DNA of 64,000 nucleotides from Ganoderma boninense (GCA_002900995.3 CM035312.1:434001-498000), one strand, 5' to 3'; shown: positions 10,156 to 21,529, numbered from the stretch's first letter. Numbers and translations: made by a program. Notes: generated by a model from the letters alone, not told the origin.

Positions 10156-12066
10156 TCAGTCTTGGTGACGGAGTTCCGTCAGATCGTAGGAGGACACAGG
10201 CCCCGCAGGTCTGCCTCCGCGGGACTCGAGATCCGTAAGACCGGGCTGCGCAAACGCGACTGTCGTCTGGATCGTAAAGTCTCCTGCCTCCGTGCTGGAT
10301 CCGCGGGCTGCGGCTTTCCGGAGGTTGAGCAGGACGCGCGTGCACAGAGCGCTGTGCACTACGCGAAGCGGCCTGTCGGGGTAGAGAACTTGGAGTGAGC
10401 TACGAGAAGGGGGGGACGGGAGACAGAACTGACATTTGCATCGAGTAGGAGAGCTCCCGCTGTTCAAGATTACAGGTGAGAACAATATCGTCCATGCCAG
10501 CGACTACGCTTTCGGTTGCTGGACTTACTGGGGCGAAGAACATCATCAGGAAGTTTATGACTGAAAAAGCTGTGGATCCACTCAGCGATTCTGTTGTAGG
10601 AGAGGAGAGCCTGTTCTCACCGAGCACAGCTGCCCAGAAACATGTTCCTGGGGCATGTGCGAAGGGGTCAGCTCAAGATCGCGGCAGCTGCGAATGCTCC
10701 TCCCACCATCCCGGTACATAGTCGGAAGGATCACACTGGAAAAGGATCCTTCCACTACAACGCGGGTCGTTTCAAGTATCAGCGTTCAAATACCAGCGTC
10801 GACACAGCGAGGTGAACTCTGGTGACGTACTAGAAGCGGGATCGACGTATCTCTTCAGTACCGTCAAGATGACGACCACTGCGCGAATGTAGATTGTCAG
10901 CGAGCACTGATGGTCGAATTATCATTATCACCACTGGCACTTACTCGTTTCGCTGCATATCAAATAGGTGTACGCTGGCCACGCCCCCGAATCTTCAATG
11001 TTGGGCATGCAGCCGACAGTCCGGGTGATCATTTGACGGGTATGAACTGACCAATGTGACTTAGTAAATCGCTGTTCTGCCAGCACGGATATGGACAACT
11101 CCTTGCATTGGTTGGATCGGAGCATGTCGTACAGGACATAGATGGCATGGGGCTGACGCAGGGGGTGGGGGAGTTAGTTGCCGAGAACACGGTGACTCTG
11201 CCAATGAACAACTCACGATCATCATGCTCGATATCGACACGGTGGAGTATAGAAGCAGCCGGTCGAACGCCCACAGCGCGTGCGTTCTCATGATCAGGAT
11301 GACTACAACGCCATCAGCTCACGTCCGGAGGCGAGGGGATTGCCTTGTGCATATACATAATACCACCCACATTCAGAAACGAGTGTCCCGACCAGGTAGC
11401 AGTCTGCGGATACCGTGATGAGAAGGGTCCGTGCAAGTGGACGGGACAACGCACAGGTCAATACTTCAAATGATACCGCGCAAAACTAGAGCGGGACCTG
11501 TAAGCGAGAGGAATTGCGATATAAAAAGTCACCAGCGAACGTGTGGTTCTCGGGCGACCATATCAACTGCTCCGATGTCAAAGTCGTTCCTCATCAAGGG
11601 CGATGCAGACGCACCAAGGACGATAAAGGTGAAGTCCAGGAGCGGGCTGTACTTGTTGATGAGGAAGATGGTCTTCATGAAGCTTCGCCTGGCTGGCCAT
11701 ACCAAGGACACCTGGTCCCGCGGACCTCTATTCACGTGTATTGCCGAGGGGGAAAAGCAACGATGCACGCACCTCGTCCGGAAGTGTAGAGATAATCTCG
11801 AGCACCTGGAGAGCTGTAAGTCAGCAGGGGAACAGAGGCGTGTATCGTATAGCTTACACAACACGTCAAAGAGGCAACTAGGGAGATAAACGTCAGCCGG
11901 ATTTTGGACCTCTGCATGACAAGCATTGGCTGACGTACTCTGGAGATACTACCGCACCATCAGAACCCCGGAAGCAGAGAGCAAGTAAATGTATGCGCAC
12001 CTTATTGATCTGATATAGATAAAGGTCCCCGACACCAGGCAGAATATCCTCGATCAAGGCGGCCAT
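10156..12066 (-). CDS. DUF6533-type multi-pass membrane protein, copy 1
   Basis: This many-exon gene has short introns. The N-terminus is MAALIEDILPGVGDLYLYQINK, then a GTGCGC donor (ATG at 12066). Later exons give LEIISTLPDE, then SLVWPARRSFMKTIFLINKYSPLLDF, then RTHALWAFDRLLLYSTVSI, and a C-terminal VHSALCTRVLLNLRKAAAR ending at a stop at 10156. The (T)LPDE..L.WP signature followed by a K.(L/I)FL.N(K/R)Y helix and RT.ALW is typical of DUF6533 proteins, which are multi-helix membrane proteins of basidiomycetes with no proven function. Paralogues lie at 13.6 and 25.2 kb with the same exon pattern. Some middle exons were not individually fixed, so integrity is likely but not proven. Confidence 0.68.
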
Positions 12067-13636
12067 CGGGTCCACCGAGCTGCCAGGTGGGCGTGGCGCC
12101 ATATCGTGTTCGAAAGGCCGAGCTACTTATGTTGAATCGTCCTCGTGGGACTTGTTGTGACCCAACGATCGACGATTCCATCCGGGTCCAGAAGTCAGCA
12201 CAAGCTGACGCAAATGACAACGCGGGGAACATCAGCCAGAAATGACGTGAGGACAGGATCCGTCGGTGTCCAGTGACCTTCAACGCGCCCCCGGGATCTG
12301 GCACCGTTCTCACGAATATCTCGATGGGCACAGAGGCCACGTCAAAGGGGACGCGAGGAATGGGCCATGTATCTGTATCGTCGGTTTGTGGTCGGATGCC
12401 TGGAACAGGAAGCAAATGCGGCCCTCGCTTGGTGGCGAAGTTGCCTTGTTGGTTTGACGTGATGCTTGACCGAAGATCACAAGATACGGACCTGGGAGGT
12501 CGAAGCCCGAGGGCTTCCTCCACATGAACATGTCCTCAGGCGCGCTGCTGAGGACGGCACCTCCTGCTTGTTTGCCTGCTTGTGAGACTTGTGGTGAGGG
12601 TGTGGGAAACGCTGACGCCGCCCGACAAAGTGGACTTGTTTGGACTGCTAGTGGTGACCTTAATCCTGGGGTTAGACGTGCCCACAAACCTCTGTATTGA
12701 GCTTGGCGTAAACTACAGCGTTTGACAGAGATGCTACCAACGCACTCGAAGTCGCAGGCGTGTGCCCTGAACAAACTCGATGAGCCTCGACACCCGGGGT
12801 GCTACTTGATCTGCCAGGCAAAGAAGCGCGCATACAGCGACAAACCTTGCGGGTCGCTGCGTGATAAGGTCAAGAGATGAAGGAACGCCGAGTCAGAGGG
12901 TAGAAATGGGCGTCGCCATGATGCCATGTGATTGCTAGCGAATCGGAGATGCAGTCAAACTCCTCGGCAGGCGTCTATGCTGCCAAATGCGAATATCCGG
13001 GAACTGCCGGACATTCCGAAAAGGACGGACCACTACAAACCTCTCGGATCGGCCGCCACCTCCCTCGGCACGGCAACCATTGCCATACTTTAATGTTCGT
13101 GTCTCCTGGGGACCGACGTTACGCCCATGTGGTTTGACCCTTATAGCGCTTGTGATGAATATTAGGCACTGGTTTGCAGAACTTCACCTGGTCGAGGGCG
13201 CGCCACACTGACTCCGCGATATTACTACTTTTACTGCGAACAGTGCCAGTCTGCCAGAGGCACTGGCCTCGGGATAACCTCGCTGTTCCTCGCTCCGCGT
13301 TCCCGCAGTCATGTTCCGAAGCCAGCGCACCCGGAGCAAAGCAACGCCGAAACGCAATTCAGTGGCGAGAACCATAGCGTGTGCGTACATGCACTATAAA
13401 GTACAAGGCCCGGCAGTTAGCCTGAGCGTGGAGAGCCGACGAGTCCGAGTCGAGTGCGGTCATCATGACCGTAACGATACAGATACATACAATGCAGCAT
13501 TGGCGTCATGGTGGTGGTGGTGGTGGTGGTGGTGGTGGTGGTGGTGTTACAGTAAGGTATCTAAGTATAGTATGTATGGCGTACTCGTACTTTTTTACAA
13601 AACATCAACAAGCACATCCGGAGGTGAAAGCGGCGC
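12067..13636. other. Intergenic between two DUF6533-type genes
   Basis: It should include the promoter of copy 1 and the 3' region of copy 2. Reading frames at 12002-12774 (-) show no family resemblance. A GGT microsatellite is listed separately. Confidence 0.45.
13510..13546. repeat. (GGT)n microsatellite
   Basis: About twelve perfect tandem GGT units lie just downstream of the second DUF6533-type gene. The repeat lies outside the inferred coding exons. Confidence 0.95.
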
Positions 13637-15601
13637 TCAGACGCGCCGCTCGACGTCACCCAGCTCGAAGTCCTCTGTGCGCGGCATGGAGTCGTCCGAC
13701 TCGTCCGTCTCCGAGTACTCCGATGGGAGCGGCTCTAGCGCGAGGGTGGTCAGGAAGTCCAATTCCTGCTCCCGACGTGTGGGGCCAGCGCGTGCGGCCA
13801 CCTTGCGAAGGTTCAGGAGCACGCGGGTGCAGAGCGCGCTGTGGACTGTTCGCAGTCCCCTGGAAAGCGAGCAGGACCGGGCGATCAGCGAATGCGGAAC
13901 GGGTGGAAGGGATACCGGGCACTGCGGTCTTACATCTGCATGGAGTACGACAGTTCCCTCTGTGGATAAGAAGAACGGGTTAGTGTTGTCACCATGGAGA
14001 GCAAAGAAGGTGGACTCACTGGTGCACAAAATAACATAATCATATTAATCGCAGAGAAGGCTAGGAAGCGCAACTTCCGACGTTAACGACCAACCATACT
14101 GTTGTCGCCACGGCACTTACTGAGTACAATTGCCCAAAAGCAGGTCCCTGAAGAGACAGAAGATCGTCATGCAAAGCAGCCGTTGTGAAGATAAAACTGG
14201 CTTACCGTCCCGGTATAGCGTACGGAGCATCAAGTTTGAGTACGATTGTTGGTCAGCTGCGGCGGCCGCACTGTCAGGGATCCGAAAGGGGACGAAACAT
14301 CGGATTCACGTACTGAGCCAACTTCTATCGACGTATCGCTTTAGCAACGTGATCAGAACGATCACTGTGAAGGTCCGTCAGCTCGGTTCTGTTATCCACG
14401 CACTTGGGGCTTACTTGTCTCTGCGCATATAAGGTACGTGAACGCCGGCCAGACCTGTTGGTCGTCGATGGCGGGCATGCAACCAAACAAACGTATCGTG
14501 AGTCCGTTCGCTGCGACTACGAGAGACCCTGCATAAGCCACGTGGTCCACAGCAGAGGGCATACATACAATTCGCCGTGTTCATTTGGAGCATGTCGTAG
14601 GCAACATAATATGTGTGAGGCTATGCGAGAAGTCGATCAGCGGGGCACGTTGGGTTTGTGAAAGCAATTGCCTGGTACGTACCACCATCATGCAAGCTAT
14701 AAAGATGGTGTTGTAAAGCATGAGCCTATCGCATGCCCAAAGTGCCCAGCTCCTGGCAAGGAGTATGGCTGAGAGAGGGAAGCCTGAGTTACCAGAGAGC
14801 GTAGGGGAGAAATCGAAGCAGACCTTCCGAGAACAACGTGGCGGTGATGTACCAATCTACAGTCGACAAGGCAACAGTCAAAGGGCGATCCAGGCACGTT
14901 TGAAAGACTTACAAGTCAATAGCTTGAAATACTTATCGCAAGCCTAATCGACAATTCAGTGATGAACGGTGGTAGATGGGCGTAAACACGCACGCGGGGT
15001 GAACGCGATGTGAAGTCCACTATGAAGTGCAGTAGGTCAGCTGTCATTTTTCTCAAGAACGAAAACGAGACTACTAACCAAGCACCATGAAGGCAATGTC
15101 GAAAAGCACAGAGTACTTGTTGACGAGGTACACGAACTTCATGAGACTCATCTTCGTCGGCCATATCAGCTCGATCTACAAGCCCGCCGCAAAGTAAGTC
15201 GACCACAACACAACCCCAACACGAGCTGGCGCACCTCGTCTGGAAGCGTGGCGATCATCTCGGCGATCTGCATACGTCACAAGCATTCAGCTGTCGAGCA
15301 TGTTCCACGCCAATCCCAGCAGAAGCGAGATCTGCTCACCGAGACTGTGAACGCGGCCACTGGAGGAACGCATGTCAACCAACTAGTAGTACGGGGACCT
15401 CCAGACGTCGACAAGTCTGCACTCACCCTGAATGCGCTACGTACGCATCATGCATATGCATGTGCACGCCGTCAGCGTCAGCCTCTGCTCGGACTAGAAG
15501 CACGGGAGCAAACGAACCCTGTGGATCCCCCAGAGATACTGGTCGCCCGCGGCGGCGACGGCCTGGCTGACCTCGATCGGGACGTCATAACCAGCGAGCA
15601 T
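13637..15601 (-). CDS. DUF6533-type multi-pass membrane protein, copy 2
   Basis: The ATG at 15601 opens MLAGYDVPIEVSQAVAAAG and DQYLWGIHR. Further exons give IAEMIATLPDE (acceptor GCAG, donor GTGCGC), then IELIWPTKMSLMKFVYLVNK and YSVLFDIAFMVL, then LLARSWALWACDRLMLYNTI, and a last exon with VHSALCTRVLLNLRKVAAR followed by an acidic Ser-rich end DSMPRTEDFELGDVERRV (stop at 13637). It is the same architecture as the genes at 10.2 and 25.2 kb: several hydrophobic helices, the LPDE..L.WP signature and a short cytosolic C-terminus. Placed directly upstream of the receptor-like cluster. Family function is unknown. Confidence 0.7.
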
Positions 15602-16635
15602 CGTCGACCGGTGTCGACGGACGCGACGTCGACATGGGGGTACCCGCATAAGCCGGTATTTACTATTTTCTACCTCGGGGCGAGGGCCAATGTGGCGTGG
15701 GGTCGACTGTCGAGGCGGTGGGAATCCCGAAGCACCGATAGTCATTTATCGGAGATTGGGAGGCGCAGTCTCGCGGAAGCGGCTCGCTACGCGCATAACA
15801 CCGGAAGGGACGCGTCGATACAGTACGTACATATCTGGTCGCGGTTGTGCCGCCAGCTTCAGGGTTCGCCGGGCGCGCAACATCATCAGGGTCGCGGGGA
15901 CGGTGCACAGGAGAGGGTGTATGTCGGGGCCCGAGGACAGCATTGCGGGATGTGTCCGTGTTGTGCGGACAGCAGACGCTTGCCAAAACGGGCCGCGTAC
16001 TCGTCACCAGCTAGTATTTGTCTGGATTACCACTGGCAGGCGGGATGAGTTGCACTCATTCTCTTACCCAACCATCCTGCAAGTTGTAATGCAGGTTTGC
16101 AAGAGGAGTAAATGTCAGGTAGATGATGTACTTACCGGATCATGTAAAGGGGAGGCTCCTGGGTTCGGAATCGTTGGACATGACAGGCTGATAATCTGAA
16201 CTAGACAGGACATGACATGCATGACACCGTGATTCTGTTCAAGTTGATACACGGCCGGGCCGGGCGTCACGGTATCGGCGCCTACAGTAGGCTTCCTTCG
16301 CTCGACCTCGATGTCTCTCTGCGTCTCTCGCTGCTGCTTTTCTTCCACGTTACACTAAGCCAGGATATCTCCAAGTGTAACCACCCGGTGAAGCCTAATA
16401 CACACATAGTTGCTACAAAGGGTAATTATTACTCAGTCAGTGCCAGCTGCCACTGATACCCAGCGACTTCCAAAGCTCCCTTGCCCCCTGGCCCAAGTCC
16501 TCCTTGACCGAGGATCTTAATCTCCTCGTTATTACAGTGAGTCTACTCTGTGCCTTATATTCAACTCCAAAATTCCCTCCCACTACCTGCTTGCTGCGGC
16601 TGGGGGTCTTCACGGCGACCACTAGCGCTGCCTCG
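15602..16635. other. Intergenic between DUF6533-type copy 2 and the receptor-like cluster
   Basis: No conserved reading frame was recognised. It contains the presumptive promoter of copy 2 and the 3' flank of the first receptor-like gene. Confidence 0.45.
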
Positions 16636-17823
16636 TCACGATGAACTTCCGTCGCTTAATCGGGCGGAACGAGGGGTCGTTGCACTACGGGTCTTGTCTG
16701 CGGTGTACGACGGCGGAGGCGAAGCCATCGTCGTATATGACGGGGGACACGAGGAGAAGGTCCGCATCAGCTCAGCGGTGGAAGTTGCGTCGGATAGGGC
16801 GGTGGACGTGCGGGACCCGATGGTGCTCACGTCCGTGATCGATCCCGCCCTTCCTTTGTGCGTTGAGGTGTAAGACGTATGGGGCGGTACCGGGGTATAG
16901 GGATCCGAGAAGAGAAAGGAGGGTGGTCTGCGATTCGGGGAGAGCGGGGAATCGAGAGCGATGATCTGGTCAAGAGGATCGGTCCCGCCGCCATTCTTCT
17001 TGGAGAATGGAGATGCTGGACTCGCAGTGCCGGAGCGGACGGATGTGGATGGGGGTTCAACTTCACGGTACGCCGCTTCCCTCAGACTGCGAGGGCGTAG
17101 AAGCCGTCGCCTCCGTCGCCTAGCCCATACCCGGTACCCCAGAAGGGCGATGATGAAGCCCACTACTCCGGCCACGGCTTCGCCCGCGATTGCCCCGGCG
17201 TTCGCAGTCCTCTTCGCGGACGTGGTCGCCTGGGAAGTGGCGGAATCTGAAGGCTGGAGGGTTGGTGTGGTCGATGTTCTAGAGGTGACTGCGGCGGCGA
17301 GGCAAGACGTATCTGCGCCGTCGTTGATCGCGAAGGACGACGAGGCGACGTCGATCCACGTCCCCGAAGCCTGCAGCACATACTCCCCTGCGCTGGCATT
17401 CACCTTGGGCCAGGTCCACGCGAGCGCAGTCGGCTGGACGCGGGTCGCGAGCGTGATGTTGCCGGTACCTCGCTTGCTCGCCACAAACGCCGCGTTCGTA
17501 CGGGAGGACGCCTGAGGGACGAGGATGAACTGAATTAGCCCTGGGATGCCCGAATATGTCCACTTGACCGTGGCGGATGTGCATGTGTCCAGCGTCGCGG
17601 GGAAGCTCGACCACGCGAAGCTGGGTACCGGCGTCGGAAGGGACAGCAAATCTGAGCTCGTGGCTATGGGTGACTGAGACGTGGTGATTGGCAGGAGATC
17701 TCCTGGAATGGACATGGTGTTGGCGTTAGGAGCAGTGCTTGTTTCGGGAGTGGCTGTGGATGACTCTGTCCGTGAGTCTGGACGGAGAAGTAACGGAGAG
17801 AAGGCTGCACGTCGATCGGGCAC
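16636..17823 (-). CDS. Receptor-like single-pass membrane protein 1 (PPxY tail)
   Basis: A single-exon frame of 395 residues. A Ser/Thr-rich N-terminus (about 1-70) is followed by the conserved ectodomain (about 70-180): FAWSSFPATLDTCTSATVKW, then YSGIPGLIQFILV, LATRV, WTWPKVNASAGEYVL and INDGADTSCL. Then come a Ser/Thr linker, a helix AGAIAGEAVAGVVGFIIALL and Arg-rich WARRRRRR, which fixes the tail inside the cell. The tail has PNRRPPSFLFSDPYTP, STIGSRTSTALSD and, near the end, two PPSY motifs (CPPSYTT and PPPSYTA), classical WW-domain ligands. No N-terminal signal peptide is obvious, so a reverse signal-anchor topology is possible. The two Cys could close a beta-sandwich of Ig or Kre9/KNH type (inference). 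Function unknown. Confidence 0.75.
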   Translation of the reverse strand: MPDRRAAFSPLLLRPDSRTESSTATPETSTAPNANTMSIPGDLLPITTSQSPIATSSDLLSLPTPVPSFAWSSFPATLDTCTSATVKWTYSGIPGLIQFILVPQASSRTNAAFVASKRGTGNITLATRVQPTALAWTWPKVNASAGEYVLQASGTWIDVASSSFAINDGADTSCLAAAVTSRTSTTPTLQPSDSATSQATTSAKRTANAGAIAGEAVAGVVGFIIALLGYRVWARRRRRRLLRPRSLREAAYREVEPPSTSVRSGTASPASPFSKKNGGGTDPLDQIIALDSPLSPNRRPPSFLFSDPYTPVPPHTSYTSTHKGRAGSITDVSTIGSRTSTALSDATSTAELMRTFSSCPPSYTTMASPPPSYTADKTRSATTPRSARLSDGSSS

Positions 17824-18631
17824 TTGATGCAGTGGGCGTAGAGAAAGCTGCTTACTGGCTCAGGTGCGGTTGTCCCTTCTGCAACGCGTCTGACACCAGA
17901 GAGCGGGTTATGAGGAAGTGGGACGGAGGGATGAGCTCGCCTCTGGTAAGCACATATGCTACCGCACTCGATCCTGTATGAGTCGAAAGCAATTCTGATT
18001 GTGCGTTGACATGTCAACAGCCAAGTACGGAGTCCGAAATGCCAGATGACAGGGCTCGAAAAGTACATGATGAACGCTCGTATCGCCATTCAGCGAATTC
18101 GCCTCGGGCTTCTTCGAGCAGCTAATCATGGCTTCCCACACAACACGCTTGGCCGTACTCGTCATACGTGAGATCCGGTCTCAGTCGGGCAACGGTGCCT
18201 GCTCGAATAGGCACTGTGCTGCTCAAGAACCACGGCGGAGGTGTTCATTGCATCTTGATGTGATACGAGACGATCACAGCATTATCGTTCAAGCTACCTT
18301 TGGAACACTTAGAGTCCGTCCGAGTCCTCCACGTCTATATCAGTTCCTGCGAGTACTTGCATCTGACAACGCTGCGTATCATGCAGGTCCTTTCCTACAC
18401 ACCATCATCTTGGACCATCCCACCGCCAATACGAAGCTCAATCCGAGCCAGACCTCGCATGTACCCCCTCCTCGAACGGCTCCGGACTAGCCAACGTCCT
18501 CCACGGATGCATTTGCCCGTAAGGTGAGTCTTCTTTATCCTGCAAAGCTCGCTCCGTCCATCGGAGTGCATTGGATACACCTGGGTCGTCGAGGACGACG
18601 ACTCAGATATGCCAACGTTCACATAGCCTCG
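17824..18631. other. Intergenic between receptor-like genes 1 and 2
   Basis: No gene was recognised. The plus-strand stretch at about 18390-18535 partly matches 21285-21430, in each case just before the 3' end of a receptor-like gene, and ends in GTGAGT. This is duplicated flank rather than clear coding sequence. Confidence 0.4.
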
Positions 18632-19936
18632 CTACTCGGATGAGCTCACGTAGCTGAAGCGTGCGGAGCTGGGGCTCGTGACGCTGCGAGCTTTGTCTGT
18701 GGTGTACGATGGAGGGCGCGAAGGGCGCGTGGCGTACGACGGGGGACAGGGTGAGAAGGTCCGCATGAGCCCTGTTGTGGACGTCGTGTCGGACAGGGCG
18801 GCGGATGTGCGCGACCCTATGGTGCTCACGTCCATGATCGATTTCGCTCTTCCTCCACGCGCTTGGGCGTGGGAGGTGTAGGGATCGGAGAAGAGGAAGG
18901 ATGGCGGTCTGCGGTTGGGCGTCAGGTGCGTATTGGTGGAGAGGCTGTCGAGAGGATCGGTCTCGTCATCGTTTTTCTCAGTTGAAGTGAGTGGTTGGGG
19001 ACGAGAGGCGATGCTAGGACGGGATGGGATGTCACCGCGTGCCGCTTCTGTCGAGTCGCGGGAGCCTGTAGATTGCCGCCTGCGTCGGCGGGTCCATACT
19101 ACTCGGTATGCCACGAAGGCAACGATGAGGACCACTATTCCAGCTACTGTCCCCCCGGCGATCACTCCCACGCTCCCTGACTTCCGACTCGGAATGGATG
19201 TCGTCGACGGTATGGGAGTAACGGAAGGCTCGGAGGATGGTATGGCTATTTTTGTCGTTCTGGATATGACTTTCGCGGCGAGACAAGAAGTATCTGCACC
19301 GTTGACGATCATGAACACTGATGATGCCACAGTGACATCAGTCCCATACGCCTCTAGAACGTATTGGCCCGCAGTGAAGTTGACTTGTGGCCACGTCCAT
19401 GACGCAGCACTGGTGGAAACGTCGGTCGCGAGGGTAGCGGTATTCCCAGCCCGTTTTCTGGTACTCGTTCCCAATGTAGTATGGGGAGATGCGTCGGAAA
19501 CCAGGAGGAGCTGGAGTGTCTCTGGTGTACCCACGTAGTCCCAAGTAAGTGTGGTGGACGTACATGTACCAACTGTCGACGGGAAATCGGTCCAGGTGAA
19601 GCTGGCTGCGGACGACGGCAGGGCTGATCCTGAAGTCGTCGAAGTAGAAGCCGCAGGAGTGGACAAGATGGAGCCCGGAAGCGTGACCGACATGGTGGCC
19701 GTTGTCGAGGCAGTGGTAGTACTTGACGAAGGTGCACCTGTCGACGTATCCATCTGCGAGTTGAGGCTGCTGATACGTGACGAAGGGGCTATAGACTTCT
19801 CCGCCCGTTGGCCGGTGCTGCTGATGGGTAGTATAGAGAGTGGAAAAGTCGCGGAAAAGCTGAGAGTGGACAGCCTAGTAGGAAGATGGCTCTCTGGAAG
19901 GTCTGCTTGCCTGCGCTGAACGGACGAGTTTGCCAT
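18632..19936 (-). CDS. Receptor-like single-pass membrane protein 2 (PPxY tail)
   Basis: A single-exon frame of 434 residues beginning MANSSVQRRQ. The Ser/Thr-rich stalk has TMSVTLPGSILSTPAAS. The ectodomain reads FTWTDFPSTVGTCTSTTLTW, DYVGTPETLQLLLV, WTWPQVNFTAGQYVLEAYGT and VNGADTSCL. The membrane helix VGVIAGGTVAGIVVLIVAFV is followed by Arg-rich WTRRRRR. The tail repeats PNRRPPSFLFSDPYT, VSTIGSRTSAALSDTTST, LMRTFSPCPPSYAT and RPPSYTTDK. The ectodomain is almost the same as that of the gene at 61.3 kb, but the tails are unrelated; the neighbouring genes 1, 3 and 4 share its tail. The start is supported by the same MA-SSVQRRQ opening in the 61.3 kb gene. Function unknown. Confidence 0.78.
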   Translation of the reverse strand: MANSSVQRRQADLPESHLPTRLSTLSFSATFPLSILPISSTGQRAEKSIAPSSRISSLNSQMDTSTGAPSSSTTTASTTATMSVTLPGSILSTPAASTSTTSGSALPSSAASFTWTDFPSTVGTCTSTTLTWDYVGTPETLQLLLVSDASPHTTLGTSTRKRAGNTATLATDVSTSAASWTWPQVNFTAGQYVLEAYGTDVTVASSVFMIVNGADTSCLAAKVISRTTKIAIPSSEPSVTPIPSTTSIPSRKSGSVGVIAGGTVAGIVVLIVAFVAYRVVWTRRRRRQSTGSRDSTEAARGDIPSRPSIASRPQPLTSTEKNDDETDPLDSLSTNTHLTPNRRPPSFLFSDPYTSHAQARGGRAKSIMDVSTIGSRTSAALSDTTSTTGLMRTFSPCPPSYATRPSRPPSYTTDKARSVTSPSSARFSYVSSSE

Positions 19937-20639
19937 TGGGCAGCTGCCGAGATCTGCTTGCGATTCGGAGCTGGTGAGAAAAATTTGGGATCGAGAAAGA
20001 AGTGCGGGAGAGAGACTAGCCTCTTAAGATGGGAATCTGCAGTGGAGCGGGGCAATGGAATACGGGCCTGCTGGGAGCCCTCTCTCGACGAGGACAGCGA
20101 CCAAGAAGCGCACGGAGAGGGGAGTGAGAGAAGGAGAATCTCCGTGGCACATGGCAGTTATATCTTGCGTATAGATTGAAAGAGGAGAAGTCTTGGTTGC
20201 ATGCCGTGCACTGTCCATGAGTATCCAGGTCAAGAGATGTCAGATGAAAACATGATGAGCGCTCACTCCTACAATGACCAACTCTTATCTAGCTTCCTTT
20301 ATAGCACGAGATCTTGCTTCTTATGATTACTTGTGATATCGATATTTGTACTCCAACACGCATGGGGCCAGACCGGATCCGAGTTGCGGCCTCTGTGAAT
20401 GAACTTTTGTTCTACGGGTGCACGGAGTTGATACAGCCGCGCTGAGGGCGCGAGGCAGTGCCCCCTTGGTAAATTTTGGGCAGCATACTGCCCTGGCTAC
20501 TGGGTGGACTATCTCCCCAGTAAGAGTCGGAACCACTGAAAGCTCAGCGCGGTTCAGTGGCGTCGACAAGGTGGACAGGCGCTTGTTGGGCGCTTGCAAT
20601 GAAGATGAAACAAGCGCCGATTCGATGCCATGCAAGTGC

Positions 20640-20970
20640 TGCTGCATACAACGACGAGGTCAGCGTAAGACGTCAGCTCAAGTTACTTGCTCTGGTCGCC
20701 GACCCTTCGCAGCATGCTGCTCATTAGTCTGTCGCTGTCGACGTATTCCTGTTCGCCGTCTCCATCCTCATCGATCATCCGGGCCGCCTTCGTCCTCTTG
20801 CACCCACAACTCCCAGCCGACCCTTCGCCCTCCACGACGCACCCTCTGCCATCGTCATTACATTCGCTTCGGATGCTGGTGCTATCTTAGGGGCGCCCAC
20901 CCACGCCTCTGCGCTTTTCACGTAACCGGATGAACGTGTTCATGGTGAGTCTCCAGCTTCTCGTCTGCTC
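20640..20970 (+). pseudogene. Decayed copy of the 28.3 kb multi-pass membrane gene
   Basis: The stretch from 20640 (ctgcatacaacgacgagg) matches 28248 onward. GTCGCCGACCCTTCGCAGCA at 20697 matches the start region at 28310, and exon-1 homology continues through gccgtctccatcctc and the cacgacgcaccctctgccatcgtcat section to about 20870. The sequence then jumps to ggatgaacgtgttcatggtgagtc (about 20930), which matches the end of exon 2 and the donor of the intact gene near 28975. The body between is deleted, the frame is broken early, and no full product is possible. Confidence 0.8.
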
Positions 20971-21529
20971 AGCGATGGTAGTATCAGTATCTCTATTTCT
21001 GCGCTCGCTCTGTGATAGATAAGCAAGGTAGGATTCTTTGATTTACTGGACGAGGAGAATTCAGCGTCCCATTTCCTCCCGAAGTCTCAGACAACAGTTT
21101 TTCACGATCTGGCTGAAAGACCGAGCTTCAGGGCCCCATCCTACGTAATTGCTCTACGATTTGCAAGGGCCAGTCTCAGCCCGTGCTTGGGGGAGCGATG
21201 CTTGTTCGTACGGGTGCCATGCCACTGAAGGCGCATTCCTGCAAGCACGAGTGTCTGACAACACTGGATATCTACATATAGTTCGTCAACAATTCCATCG
21301 CAAATACCAGGCTGAATCCTTCGCTCTGCCTTGCGCTGGACTCCCTCCCAAGGGCCCCCCGGCACCCGGAAAGCTCGCTGGACCTTAAAGGGCTCCTCAA
21401 GGACGCCTAGGTTTTCCTCCAGGTGAGTTCTGTATCTACCGTGTTTGGCTTCCGAGCTCGCACCATCTATCGGAGTACCTCTCCTGCTGAGGATCACGAT
21501 ATGCCGTGGCTGTCTCCCTCGTGCCTTCG
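20971..21529. other. Intergenic, duplicated flank
   Basis: Holds the sequence between the decayed membrane gene copy and the receptor-like pseudogene. The part at 21285-21430 resembles 18390-18535. No intact reading frame was recognised. Confidence 0.4.

Noticed and set aside
12002..12774. Overlapping minus-strand frames upstream of DUF6533-type copy 1
   Set aside because: No recognisable motif, no splice series and no counterpart near the other two copies.
16961..17515. Plus-strand open frame in receptor-like gene 1 (and similar ones in genes 2, 6 and 7)
   Set aside because: Shadow of the coding strand; a long antisense frame is expected opposite GC-rich Ser/Thr-rich genes.
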